Origin: Candidatus Rokuibacteriota bacterium
GTDB lineage: Bacteria > Methylomirabilota > Methylomirabilia > Rokubacteriales > CSP1-6
Assembly (NCBI GenBank): GCA_016206385.1
Contig: JACQRS010000347.1
Location: 1 to 9,855 of the forward strand
Direction of reading: 5' to 3'
Length of the DNA stretch: 9,855 bases
Part shown: positions 1-6,783 of the stretch, in pieces
How positions within the stretch are numbered: position 1 is the first letter of the stretch
Layout of the letters: each line of letters opens with the position of its first letter
The notes under the pieces: generated by a model
Database searches by the model: none
Seen by the model: the letters and a program-made list of their open reading frames with translations, nothing else
Told to the model about the DNA's origin: nothing
Translations under genes and position numbers: made by a program

Positions 1-31
1 ATCCAAAACTGACCGCAGGACCGATAATCTC

Positions 32-60
32 ACGCAAAGACGCAAAGGGCGCAAAGAAAG
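32..60. repeat. GCAAAG short tandem repeat
   Basis: The hexamer GCAAAG occurs three times in succession (34-39, 42-47, 51-56), twice as the octamer ACGCAAAG and once as GGCGCAAAG, followed by AAAG. The motif is directly visible. From memory, similar ACGCAAAG strings occur between genes in many uncultured bacteria, so it is probably a dispersed intergenic repeat rather than a gene-specific control site. No function can be assigned. Confidence 0.6.
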
Positions 61-92
61 ACACGAGAAGGTTATCTTGGCGAAGAGAATTC

Positions 93-142
93 CCCCTCAC
101 CTCCCCTCTACCCACCACCGGGGGGAGGGACGGGGTGAGGGG
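93..142. repeat. C-rich/G-rich palindromic intergenic repeat (REP-like)
   Basis: The left arm CCCCTCACC (93-101) is exactly complementary to GGTGAGGGG (134-142). Pairing continues inward with a wobble, a two-base bulge (130-131) and a further run of pyrimidines against 121-129, leaving a short loop near 114-120. The hairpin would be very stable in RNA or single-stranded DNA. It lacks a T-run after the stem, so a Rho-independent terminator is not supported. It looks like the CCCCTCACC...GGTGAGGGG palindromes seen between genes in many GC-rich genomes, which may be REP- or MITE-like; the family assignment is from memory. Confidence 0.65.
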
Positions 143-153
143 CGCAGAGATTT

Positions 154-167
154 TCGTGGTTCGTGGT
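154..167. repeat. Tandem TCGTGGT duplication
   Basis: The heptamer TCGTGGT is present twice back to back (154-160 and 161-167). It directly abuts the TGACCA/TGGTCA dyads downstream. It is another short intergenic repeat in the same leader; a role is not evident. Confidence 0.4.
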
Positions 168-189
168 GACCAGGAATGGTCATGACCAC
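163..189. promoter_or_regulatory. Overlapping TGACCA/TGGTCA dyads (possible operator)
   Basis: TGACCA (167-172), TGGTCA (177-182) and TGACCA (183-188) alternate in orientation. The last two form a perfect 12-bp palindrome, TGGTCATGACCA, at 177-188. The outer arms GTGGT (163-167) and ACCAC (185-189) also match. The palindrome ends 12 bases before the methyltransferase ATG, so a bound protein or RNA hairpin could affect initiation of the first gene. This is inference: no regulator gene is in the window and no clear -35/-10 pair was found next to it. Confidence 0.3.
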
Positions 190-200
190 TTGGCGGTGAA

Positions 201-890
201 ATGTTTGGGATGATGACTGGTCGAGAGCGGGACACGGCCCGGCGGGTCGGACGGTACTTCGAAACGCACTCGCGACGGTACGATGAGCTGTACGGCGAGC
301 GCCACAGCCCGGTGCAGCGGCTGGTCAACCGCCTTCTGCACCGCGTGATCCAGGAGCGCTTCGACCTCACCTTCGCCCGCTGCGGCCCGTTGGGGGGGAA
401 AAGGGTGCTGGACATCGGATGCGGCTCTGGCCGGTATGCCGTCCGTTTCGCGCAGGAGGGAGCGGCCGAGGTGGTGGCCATTGACCTCTCGCCGCGGATG
501 CTGGAACTGGCCGAGGCACGCGCCCGGGCGGCGGGTGTCGCCGACCGGTGCCGATTCGAACGCGCCGACTTCGCCCGGGCCGCTTTCCGGGGGCCCTTCG
601 ACATCATCACGGCGATCGGTCTGTTCGACTACGTGGCGGAGCCCGAACCACTCCTGGTCAAGATGCGGGGCCTCTCACGAGGGCGGGCGTTCGCCAGCTT
701 CCCGATGCGCTGGCAGGTGCGGGCCCTCATCCGTCGGTTGAGCTTCCTGCCGAGCGGATGCCCGATCTACTTCTATGATCGCCGAGACGTCGCCAGACTC
801 TGGGCCGACGCCGGCTTCGGCCGCTGGGAGGTGGTCGCGCTTGACCGGGACTACTTCGTGCTAGCGGACGCCGACGGCGGGTTCGATTGA
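201..890 (+). CDS. Class I SAM-dependent methyltransferase
   Basis: Predicted 229-residue cytoplasmic methyltransferase with a Rossmann-like SAM fold. Motif I is VLDIGCGSGRYA (residues 69-80). An acidic residue ends the second strand in VVAIDLS (Asp95, expected to bind the SAM ribose), RADF follows at 121-124, and DIITAIGLFDYV (134-145) resembles the motif IV region. No signal peptide or membrane helix is seen. The C-terminal part (about 165-215), with the CPIYFYD string, may form the acceptor lid. Substrate is unknown; as first gene of a polysaccharide operon it could methylate a sugar or lipid intermediate, but small-molecule methyltransferases of other pathways look alike. ATG at 201 is the most upstream possible start because an in-frame TGA lies at 183-185; ATGs at 210 and 213 are alternatives, and the ribosome site is weak. 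The next gene starts 7 bases after the stop. Confidence 0.88.
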   Translation: MFGMMTGRERDTARRVGRYFETHSRRYDELYGERHSPVQRLVNRLLHRVIQERFDLTFARCGPLGGKRVLDIGCGSGRYAVRFAQEGAAEVVAIDLSPRMLELAEARARAAGVADRCRFERADFARAAFRGPFDIITAIGLFDYVAEPEPLLVKMRGLSRGRAFASFPMRWQVRALIRRLSFLPSGCPIYFYDRRDVARLWADAGFGRWEVVALDRDYFVLADADGGFD

Positions 891-897
891 GGCTGGC

Positions 898-2091
898 ATG
901 GATCGGATCCGGGTGCTCCATATCATCACGCGGCTGATCGTGGGCGGGGCCCAGGAGAATACTCTCCTCACCGTGGAGGGGCTCCACGCCCGCCCGCAGT
1001 ACAGCGTGGGTCTGATGGTGGGGTCGGACCGCGGCCCCGAGGGGAACCTCATGGCGCGGGCCCGAGCGGGGGGCTTTCCCCTCCTGGAGGTCCCGGAGCT
1101 GATCCGGGCGCCGCACCCCGTCAAGGATCTCGTGACCCTGGCGAAGATTGCGCGGGCGATCCGCGAGGGGGGCTATCAGATCGTCCATACGCACAGCACG
1201 AAGGCGGGCCTGCTGGGACGGCTGGCGGCGCGGTGGATGGGGACGCCCATCGTGGTCCACACGCTCCACAGCCTGGCGTTCCACCCGTATCAGCCGTGGG
1301 TGGCGAACCGCGGCCTGCGGATCATGAAACGATGGCTGGCCCCGTGCACCGATCACTTCATCTCGGTCTCGGATGCCGTCAGGCAGGGGGCCATGGCCGC
1401 CGGCATCGGCCGACCCGAACAGCATTCCACGATTTACAGCGGGATGGAGATGGACCGTTTTCTCAGCGCCCACGTGGACCGCGAGGCCGTGCGCCGCTCC
1501 CTCGGGATTCCCCCGGACGCTCCGGTGGTGGGGAAGGTGGCACGCCTGTTTCACTTGAAGGGCCACGCCGAGCTGCTGCCGGCCCTCCCCGCGGTGGTGC
1601 GGGCCGTGCCGGACGTCCGGATCCTCCTGGTGGGGGATGGGATCCTCCAGCCCACCATCCGGGAGGAAGCCCGCAGGCTCGGCATCCTCGACCACCTCGT
1701 GTTCACCGGGCTCGTCGAGCCCGAACGGATCCCGGATCTCCTGGCCGCCATGGACGTGGTTGTCCACACCTCGCTCCGGGAGGGATTGGCCCGGGTGCTC
1801 CCCCAGGCGCTGGCGGTGGGGAAGCCAGTGGTGGCTTTCGACCTGGATGGGACCCCCGAGGTCGTTCTTCCCGGCGTGACCGGGACGCTGGTCCGGCCCG
1901 GCGATACTGACGGGCTGGCCCGAGCCTTGATCGCGCTGCTCCGCGACCCGGGGCTGCGGGAACGGATGGGCCGGAACGGCCGTGAGGTCGTGGCACCCCA
2001 GTTTGGTGCCGAGGTCATGGTCGAGCGAATCCATCAGGTGTACGTGAAGCTGCTGGAGGCCAAAGGGCTCTCCGCCCCAACTGCGGGCTAG
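898..2091 (+). CDS. Glycosyltransferase family 4 (GT-B fold)
   Basis: A 397-residue retaining glycosyltransferase, normal length for GT4. The N-terminal acceptor domain begins with RVLHIITRLIVGGAQEN and contains VHTHSTKAGLLGR (97-108). The C-terminal nucleotide-sugar domain contains VGKVARLFHLKGH (211-223, with Arg216 and Lys221 expected to hold the donor phosphates), ILLVGDG (242-248) and VFTGLVEPERIPDLL (268-282). Its donor site, where most GT4 enzymes have E-x7-E, reads Glu295-x7-Gln303 (REGLARVLPQALA); Gln at the second position probably reflects a subfamily variant. No membrane segment is obvious, so it should act at the cytoplasmic face on lipid-linked sugars. GAGG at 889-892 lies 5 bases before the ATG and overlaps the end of the preceding gene, which supports translational coupling. 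Donor and linkage cannot be read from sequence. Confidence 0.92.
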   Translation: MDRIRVLHIITRLIVGGAQENTLLTVEGLHARPQYSVGLMVGSDRGPEGNLMARARAGGFPLLEVPELIRAPHPVKDLVTLAKIARAIREGGYQIVHTHSTKAGLLGRLAARWMGTPIVVHTLHSLAFHPYQPWVANRGLRIMKRWLAPCTDHFISVSDAVRQGAMAAGIGRPEQHSTIYSGMEMDRFLSAHVDREAVRRSLGIPPDAPVVGKVARLFHLKGHAELLPALPAVVRAVPDVRILLVGDGILQPTIREEARRLGILDHLVFTGLVEPERIPDLLAAMDVVVHTSLREGLARVLPQALAVGKPVVAFDLDGTPEVVLPGVTGTLVRPGDTDGLARALIALLRDPGLRERMGRNGREVVAPQFGAEVMVERIHQVYVKLLEAKGLSAPTAG

Positions 2092-2154
2092 GGCGAGGGG
2101 GATTTTCTGAGCAGAGAGGGCGGCCGTCGAAGCGTGCCGCCGGGGACGGGAAGG

Positions 2155-2994
2155 ATGGCGCGCAACATCTTCACCGTGGACGTCGAGGACTGGTACCAGG
2201 GGCTGCAGGTGATCCCACCCGATCGGTGGGACGCCTTCGAGGATCGCATCTGGATTGGGATGGAGCCCTTGCTGGCCCTCCTGGATCGCCATCGGGTCCG
2301 GGGCACCTTCTTCGTCCTGGGCCACCTGGCGGAGCGACATCCGGACGTCGTCCGGGCGATCCACGACGCCGGGCACGAGGTCGCCTCACACGGCTTCGCC
2401 CACGAGGTCGTCTACACCCTGACCCCGGAGGCCTTCCGCGCCGACATCCGCCGCTCGCTGGGCCTGCTGACGGAGATCACCGGGGAGCCGGTGCGGGGGT
2501 ACCGCGCGCCATTCTTCTCGATCACCGACGCATCCCGCTGGGCCTTGGACATCCTGGCCGAGGAAGGGGTAGCCTACGATTCGAGCCTGTTTCCCGTCAT
2601 CAACGATCGCTATGGGGTTCCGAATGGGGATCCTCTGCCGCACTGGATCCGGACGCCGAAAGGCCCGCTGTTTGAAATTCCCCCATCCACGGTTCGGTTC
2701 GGCGTCAATCTGGCGTTCAGCGGGGGGGCGTACCTGCGGCTCTTGCATCGGCAGATCATCGCTCGAGGGGTTGCCCGGTTGAACCGCGCGGGCGTTCCGT
2801 GCATCGTCTACATCCACCCCTGGGAGCTGGACCCCCATCACCCCCGGATCCCCCTGCCACGCCGTATCGCCGTGTCCCACTACTGGAACCTGCGGTCAAC
2901 CCTGCGCAAGCTGGAGGATCTGGTGTCGCGTTTTCCTTTTGGCCCGATTCGGGACGTGTTCGGGGAACAGCTCCGGACGGTCGCGCCGGCGTGA
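2155..2994 (+). CDS. NodB-type polysaccharide deacetylase, exosortase (XrtA)-locus type
   Basis: Carbohydrate esterase family 4 deacetylase, 279 residues, expected to remove N- or O-acetyl groups from the polymer or its precursor. The catalytic motifs are all visible: TVDVEDW (7-13; Asp9 base, Asp12 metal), SHGFAH (78-83; metal His79 and His83), RAPFFS (117-122), YDSSLFP (141-147) and IHPWELD (220-226; His221). The opening TVDVEDW and the HPWELDPHHPR ending resemble the deacetylases described from exosortase/PEP-CTERM polysaccharide loci (TIGR03006 with a DUF3473-like tail). No signal peptide is visible, so it may act in the cytoplasm or be exported in an unknown way. ATG 2155 is chosen because the family normally begins a few residues before TVDVED; GTG 2134, with GAGAGGG 13 bases upstream, is the alternative and would add seven residues. 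It is in the same frame as the preceding glycosyltransferase, separated only by that gene's TAG. Confidence 0.88.
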   Translation: MARNIFTVDVEDWYQGLQVIPPDRWDAFEDRIWIGMEPLLALLDRHRVRGTFFVLGHLAERHPDVVRAIHDAGHEVASHGFAHEVVYTLTPEAFRADIRRSLGLLTEITGEPVRGYRAPFFSITDASRWALDILAEEGVAYDSSLFPVINDRYGVPNGDPLPHWIRTPKGPLFEIPPSTVRFGVNLAFSGGAYLRLLHRQIIARGVARLNRAGVPCIVYIHPWELDPHHPRIPLPRRIAVSHYWNLRSTLRKLEDLVSRFPFGPIRDVFGEQLRTVAPA

Positions 2995-3007
2995 TGGACG
3001 AGAAGAT

Positions 3008-3011
3008 GGAG
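3008..3011 (+). promoter_or_regulatory. Ribosome binding site deciding the sugar-transferase start
   Basis: GGAG lies 5 bases before ATG 3017. It favours this start over a TTG at 2939 that would overlap the deacetylase gene by 56 bases, and over the later in-frame ATGs at 3227, 3245 and 3320. Confidence 0.55.
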
Positions 3012-3016
3012 AAGCC

Positions 3017-3976
3017 ATGGATGATTCTCTGAGGAGTCCGCGACGGACGCCCTCGGCGGAACCGCTCTCAGAGCCTCGGTCCACGGACGCCTTCGGTTTC
3101 CCTCCTCGCAGCGGGCAGGGACCGGGGGACGGACGCGCATTGCCTGCCCGCGCCGACACGGCGGGCGGGGAGGAGGGGCTCCGCCTCGCACCGCCTGGCG
3201 GCCTGGTGGACGGAGCCATCAGCCCCATGGACACCGCGGCCGCGATGCGCGCGGAGCAGGTGGACCTGCCTGCCGACGCGGAGCAGGCGGGCCCGCAGAC
3301 CACTGCGGTGTGGGCAGGAATGCAGCGGGGGAGCCTGGGCGCCGCGGCCAAGCGGGGATTCGATTTCCTGCTCTCCTCCTTCGGGTTGCTCCTCAGCCTG
3401 CCGTTGTGGGTGGTCGTCCCCCTGGCGATCAAGGTGGAGGACGGGGGTCCCGTGCTGTTCGTCCAGGAACGGTGGGGCCGCTTCGGACGCGGCGTCCGCG
3501 TCTACAAGTTCCGGACGATGATTCAGGATGCCGAGCGGATCTACGGCAGCCTGCAGGCGACGGCGGACGATCCGCGAATCACCCGGGTGGGGAAGATCCT
3601 CCGGGCGACGGCACTGGATGAGCTGCCACAGCTTCTGAACATCTGGCTGGGCGAGATGAGCTTCGTGGGGCCCCGCGCCCTTCCCAAGAACGAGATCCAG
3701 CGCCGGGAGCGGGATGCGGGAATCGAGGACTCCGCGATCTCCGGCTTCGATGTCCGGCTGGCGGTCCGGCCAGGCCTCACGGGCCTGGCCCAGGTCTACG
3801 CCCCCCGCGACGTCCCCCGCCGGCACAAGTTCCGCTACGATCGCCTGTATATCCGGCGTCAGAGTTTCTGTCTCGACCTCCGACTCGTCCTGTTGAGCGT
3901 CTGGATCACCCTCCGGGGAGGCTGGGAGCGAAGGGGACATCGGCCCGGAGGCGTCGTGACGAATCGTCAGGGATAG
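3017..3976 (+). CDS. Initiating phosphoglycosyl transferase (bacterial sugar transferase family)
   Basis: Membrane enzyme that would transfer a sugar-1-phosphate from a nucleotide sugar to undecaprenyl phosphate, the first step of repeat-unit assembly. The conserved domain covers about residues 110-300: KRGFDFLLS (112-120), one hydrophobic segment (116-138) like the re-entrant helix of PglC, QERWGR (150-155), KFRTM (164-168), the catalytic Asp-Glu pair in DELPQLLN (Asp201, Glu202), SFVGPRALP (215-223), [10 protein letters not shown] (251-260) and YDRLYI (274-279). It is the short monotopic form, lacking the four-helix and nucleotide-binding N-terminal part of WbaP-type proteins. The first ~100 residues are Pro/Gly/Ala/Arg-rich, without hydrophobic segments, and match nothing I recognise. 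A start at ATG 3320 would give a PglC-sized protein of 218 residues but would leave a 325-base gap. The substrate sugar is not determinable. Confidence 0.9.
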   Translation: MDDSLRSPRRTPSAEPLSEPRSTDAFGFPPRSGQGPGDGRALPARADTAGGEEGLRLAPPGGLVDGAISPMDTAAAMRAEQVDLPADAEQAGPQTTAVWAGMQRGSLGAAAKRGFDFLLSSFGLLLSLPLWVVVPLAIKVEDGGPVLFVQERWGRFGRGVRVYKFRTMIQDAERIYGSLQATADDPRITRVGKILRATALDELPQLLNIWLGEMSFVGPRALPKNEIQRRERDAGIEDSAISGFDVRLAVRPGLTGLAQVYAPRDVPRRHKFRYDRLYIRRQSFCLDLRLVLLSVWITLRGGWERRGHRPGGVVTNRQG

Positions 3977-4044
3977 CGCGACACCGGCTATTGGCTCCAC
4001 ACCTTTCCCCCATGGGCGACCAGGAGATACAGAGATCGGGAGAG

Positions 4045-5379
4045 ATGAAGAACGCACTGATCTTGAAGGAGAAGATTCAACGGAAAGATGTCACGGTGGC
4101 GATCGTCGGATTGGGCTACGTTGGCCTTCCGCTCGCCATCGGTCTTTCCCGGGCGGGGAGCCGGGTGGTCGGCGTGGATACGGATCCCCAGCGGGTGGCG
4201 GCCCTGGAGGCCGGGCAGAGTTACATCCGGGATATTCCGGCCGCCACCCTGGCCCCCCTGGTGCAGGCCGGCCGGCTGACGGCCACGACGGACTACGCGG
4301 CCACCGGGGCGGCCGACGCGATCATCATCTGCGTCCCCACCCCCTCTACCCGGATGAAGGCACCGGACCTCTCGTACATCGAGGCTGCCTGCCGCGCCAT
4401 CATCCCGCACCTCCATCCGGGGATGGTGGTGGTGCTGCAGTCCACGACCTACCCAGGAACCACCGAGGAGTTGGTGCGACCGCTTCTGGAGCAGTCCGGT
4501 CTGCGGGCGGGCCGGGACTTCGCCCTGGCCTTCTCCCCGGAGCGAATCGACCCCGGGAACCCCCACTTCTCCGCCCACAACACCCCCAAGGTGGTCGGGG
4601 GGATTGATCCGGACTCCACGGAGGCGGCAGCTCTGCTCTTCGGCCTCCTGGTCCCCAACGAGCAGATCCACCGGGTTTCCGGCCCCCGTGCTGCCGAGAT
4701 GTGCAAGCTCCTGGAGAACGTCTTCCGGAGCGTGAACATCGCCCTGGTGAATGAACTCGCCACGCTCTGCAATCGGATGGGCCTGGACGTCTGGGAGGTG
4801 CTTGACGCCGCGGCCACGAAGCCTTTCGGGTTCATGCCCTTCTACCCCGGACCGGGCGTTGGGGGCCACTGCATCCCGGTGGACCCCTACTACCTCTCCT
4901 GGAAGGCGCGGGAGTATGACTTCTACACACGCTTTATCGAGCTGGCAGCAGAGGTCAACTCCACCATGCCCGCCTACACCGTCGGCAAGATCGCCCAGGC
5001 GCTGAACCGGCAGGGAAAGCCGTTTCAGGGGGCGAGAGTCCTCGTCCTGGGGGCCGCCTTCAAGCGAGACATTGACGATTCCCGGAACAGCCCGGCCGTG
5101 GAGATCATGAAGCTCCTGCGGACCCGCGGGGCGGAGGTGACCTATCACGACCCCCATGTGGCCGAAGTCCTCTTCGAGGAAGGCGGAGGCGGAAACGGAG
5201 TGATGCGCTCGGTGCCCCTCACGACGGAACTCCTGGCGACCCAGGACTGCGTCTGCCTGGCGGTGGCCCACTCGACAGTCGATACGGGATGGATCGTGAA
5301 GGAGAGCCGCACGCTGATCGATGCCACGGGGGTGACCCGGTTCCTGGACGGCGACCAGTCCCATGTGATTCGGCTGTAG
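4045..5379 (+). CDS. wbpA: UDP-N-acetylglucosamine 6-dehydrogenase-like nucleotide sugar dehydrogenase (WbpA type)
   Basis: NAD-dependent four-electron oxidation of a UDP-sugar C6 alcohol to the uronic acid; 444 residues, close to WbpA. The NAD site is [14 protein letters not shown] (18-31), with Asp45 in VVGVDTD. Substrate and catalytic motifs are [10 protein letters not shown] (133-142), [10 protein letters not shown] (163-172), Lys221 with the LLEN motif (222-225), and the nucleophile Cys276 in [11 protein letters not shown]. The C-terminal UDP-binding domain has [17 protein letters not shown] (334-350). [22 protein letters not shown] is more like UDP-GlcNAc dehydrogenases than UDP-glucose dehydrogenases, but exact specificity and therefore the symbol are tentative. 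ATG 4045 is preferred since the family starts just before the LKEKI segment; GGGAG is only 2 bases away, so ATG 4012 or TTG 3991 remain possible. It lies 68 bases after the sugar-transferase gene and probably shares its transcript. Confidence 0.9.
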   Translation: [444 protein letters not shown]

Positions 5380-5437
5380 GGAAATCAGCAGCGGCAAGGA
5401 CGGATGGCGGTGATCCCGGTGAACGGCACGCAACGCG

Positions 5438-5443
5438 AAAGGA
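5438..5443 (+). promoter_or_regulatory. Ribosome binding site of the chain-length protein gene
   Basis: AAAGGA ends 7 bases before ATG 5451. It decides this start over an upstream in-frame candidate at 5289 that would overlap the dehydrogenase gene by about 90 bases and encode an unlikely Arg/Pro/His-rich extension. Confidence 0.6.
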
Positions 5444-5450
5444 CGGCGTC

Positions 5451-6653
5451 ATGGAGCCGGCACGACAGAGCACCTGGCAAGGCGACGAGATAAACCTGCT
5501 GGATTACTGGCGCGTGCTACTGAAGCGCGGCCGGATGATCCTGGGGCTCACCTGCATCTCGGTCCTCACGGCGGGTTCTTATAGCTACTTCTTCCTGCCG
5601 AAGATCTTCGAGTCCACCGCGTCCATCCTGGCGCCGAAGGATCCAGCGGGGGCCGGGCCGAGTCTGGCTTCAGCCCTGGCGGCCTCGGGGGCCAGCCAGA
5701 TGCTGGGAGCCGCCCTGCCCACGGGGACCACGACCCGCGACACGTTCGTGTCGATCCTGAAGAGCCGGACGATGGCGCAGGAGCTGGTGGACCGATTCAA
5801 GCTGAAGGAGTACTTCCGGACCCAGCTCATGGGGGCGGCCATCAAGCGACTCCAGGGCACCACGAACATTGCGGTGTCCAGAGAGGGCGTCATCTCTGTG
5901 ACGGTGGAGGACACGGATCCCAAGCTCGCGGCTGACATGGCCAACGCCTACATCACCAACCTGGATCGGATGTTCGCCAATCTGGGGACCACAGAGGCCA
6001 GCCGGCAGCGGATGTTTATTGCAGAACGGCTGGAGAAGACGGAAAGGACCCTGCGGGGGGCGGAGGAGGCCCTGCGACGGTTCCAGGAGAACAAGAAGGC
6101 GATCGTGATCCAGGAGCAGGCACGGTCCGGCATCGAGGCGGCGGCCCAAGTCAAGGGCGAGATCATCGCCGCGGAGGCGCAGCTTGAATTTCTGCGGGCC
6201 TTCGCCACCGAAAACAACCCGCAGGTCCTCCAGCAGAGACGGAAGATCGAGGAGATGAAGCGGCAACTGGCGCAGATGCAATACGGTCGGGGGCTGGACC
6301 TCCCTTCCGAGACCCTGAATCCAGGACAGCGCAGGCGAGAATTCCAGATCCCATTCACCAGCGTGCCGGAGGTGGGGATGGAATACCTCCGGCTGGCACG
6401 GGACGTCAAGGTGCAGGAGACGGTGTTCACCCTGTTGACGGCGCAGTACGAGCAGACAAAGATCAACGAGGCGCGCGACACCCCCACCGTGCAGCCCCTG
6501 GACAGGGCGGTCCCGGCGGAACGCAAGTCGAAACCCAAGACGGTGTTGAACATGGCCATGGCGGGCGCGATCAGCCTCTTCGTGGGCATGTTCCTGGCGT
6601 TCTTCCTGGAATACGTGGAACGCATCCGCAGGCCGCAGGCCGCATCCGGCTGA
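5451..6653 (+). CDS. Wzz/GumC-type polysaccharide chain-length co-polymerase
   Basis: Inner-membrane protein of 400 residues with the usual co-polymerase layout. A short cytoplasmic start contains the INLLDYWRVLLKR box (14-26) of the Wzz domain. TM1 spans about 29-49, a periplasmic domain follows with a long Glu/Gln/Lys/Arg-rich coiled coil (about 185-278), then a GNVR-like segment from PEVGMEYLRLARDVK (306-320) through TAQYEQTKINEA (330-341) to the Pro-rich stretch near 350-363, and TM2 spans about 365-387. It should form a periplasmic oligomer that controls polymer length and contacts the outer-membrane exporter encoded next. The C-terminus ends 13 residues after TM2 with no Walker motifs or Tyr-rich tail, so there is no fused BY-kinase; a separate kinase would have to lie elsewhere. 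The gene starts 71 bases after the dehydrogenase stop and is the last of the tightly packed group. Confidence 0.9.
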   Translation: MEPARQSTWQGDEINLLDYWRVLLKRGRMILGLTCISVLTAGSYSYFFLPKIFESTASILAPKDPAGAGPSLASALAASGASQMLGAALPTGTTTRDTFVSILKSRTMAQELVDRFKLKEYFRTQLMGAAIKRLQGTTNIAVSREGVISVTVEDTDPKLAADMANAYITNLDRMFANLGTTEASRQRMFIAERLEKTERTLRGAEEALRRFQENKKAIVIQEQARSGIEAAAQVKGEIIAAEAQLEFLRAFATENNPQVLQQRRKIEEMKRQLAQMQYGRGLDLPSETLNPGQRRREFQIPFTSVPEVGMEYLRLARDVKVQETVFTLLTAQYEQTKINEARDTPTVQPLDRAVPAERKSKPKTVLNMAMAGAISLFVGMFLAFFLEYVERIRRPQAASG

Positions 6654-6675
6654 CGAGGGGCGAAACCACATCGTG

Positions 6676-6691
6676 CTCGCATCCCTGCGAG
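6676..6691 (+). terminator. Small hairpin after the chain-length gene (weak terminator candidate)
   Basis: CTCGCA (6676-6681) and TGCGAG (6686-6691) form a perfect 6-bp stem with a TCCC loop, 22 bases after the chain-length gene stop. Only two T residues follow directly, so intrinsic termination would be weak. It lies just upstream of the promoter candidate and could also be an operator. Confidence 0.3.
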
Positions 6692-6702
6692 TTGATCTCA
6701 CC

Positions 6703-6731
6703 TTGACAGGGACTCCCCTTTGAGATAGTAA
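6703..6731 (+). promoter_or_regulatory. Sigma70-like promoter for the export gene
   Basis: A consensus -35 TTGACA (6703-6708) is followed after 17 bases by TAGTAA (6726-6731), an imperfect -10 that matches TATAAT at three positions but lacks the final T. It lies in an AT-richer patch of a 143-base gap. Transcription would start near 6738 and leave a leader of about 60 bases before the SLBB gene. The -35 and spacing are convincing; the -10 is weak. Confidence 0.5.
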
Positions 6732-6783
6732 ACTCTCCCCTCGGAGCATCTTTCTTCCTCCCCTGGCTGGGGTCCAACCCGTG

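Noticed and set aside
93..142. Rho-independent terminator of an upstream gene
   Set aside because: The stem is strong but no T-run follows on either strand, and no upstream gene end is visible in the window.
727..2376. Long 549-codon open frame on the minus strand
   Set aside because: It lies opposite well-supported methyltransferase, GT4 and deacetylase genes, has a His/Pro/Arg/Gly-rich composition and no recognisable motif; it is a by-product of high GC content.
2939..3016. TTG-initiated N-terminal extension of the phosphoglycosyl transferase
   Set aside because: It would overlap the deacetylase gene by 56 bases and lacks a ribosome site, while ATG 3017 has GGAG at a good distance.
3988..5433. 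481-codon minus-strand open frame opposite the dehydrogenase gene
   Set aside because: The plus-strand frame carries every dehydrogenase motif; the minus-strand product is low-complexity His/Gly/Arg-rich, as expected for antisense of GC-rich codons.
5404..5493. 29-codon open frame between the dehydrogenase and chain-length genes, overlapping the latter
   Set aside because: It has AAGGA 3 bases upstream, but its product has no features and it overlaps the confident start at 5451 in another frame; a leader peptide role cannot be supported.
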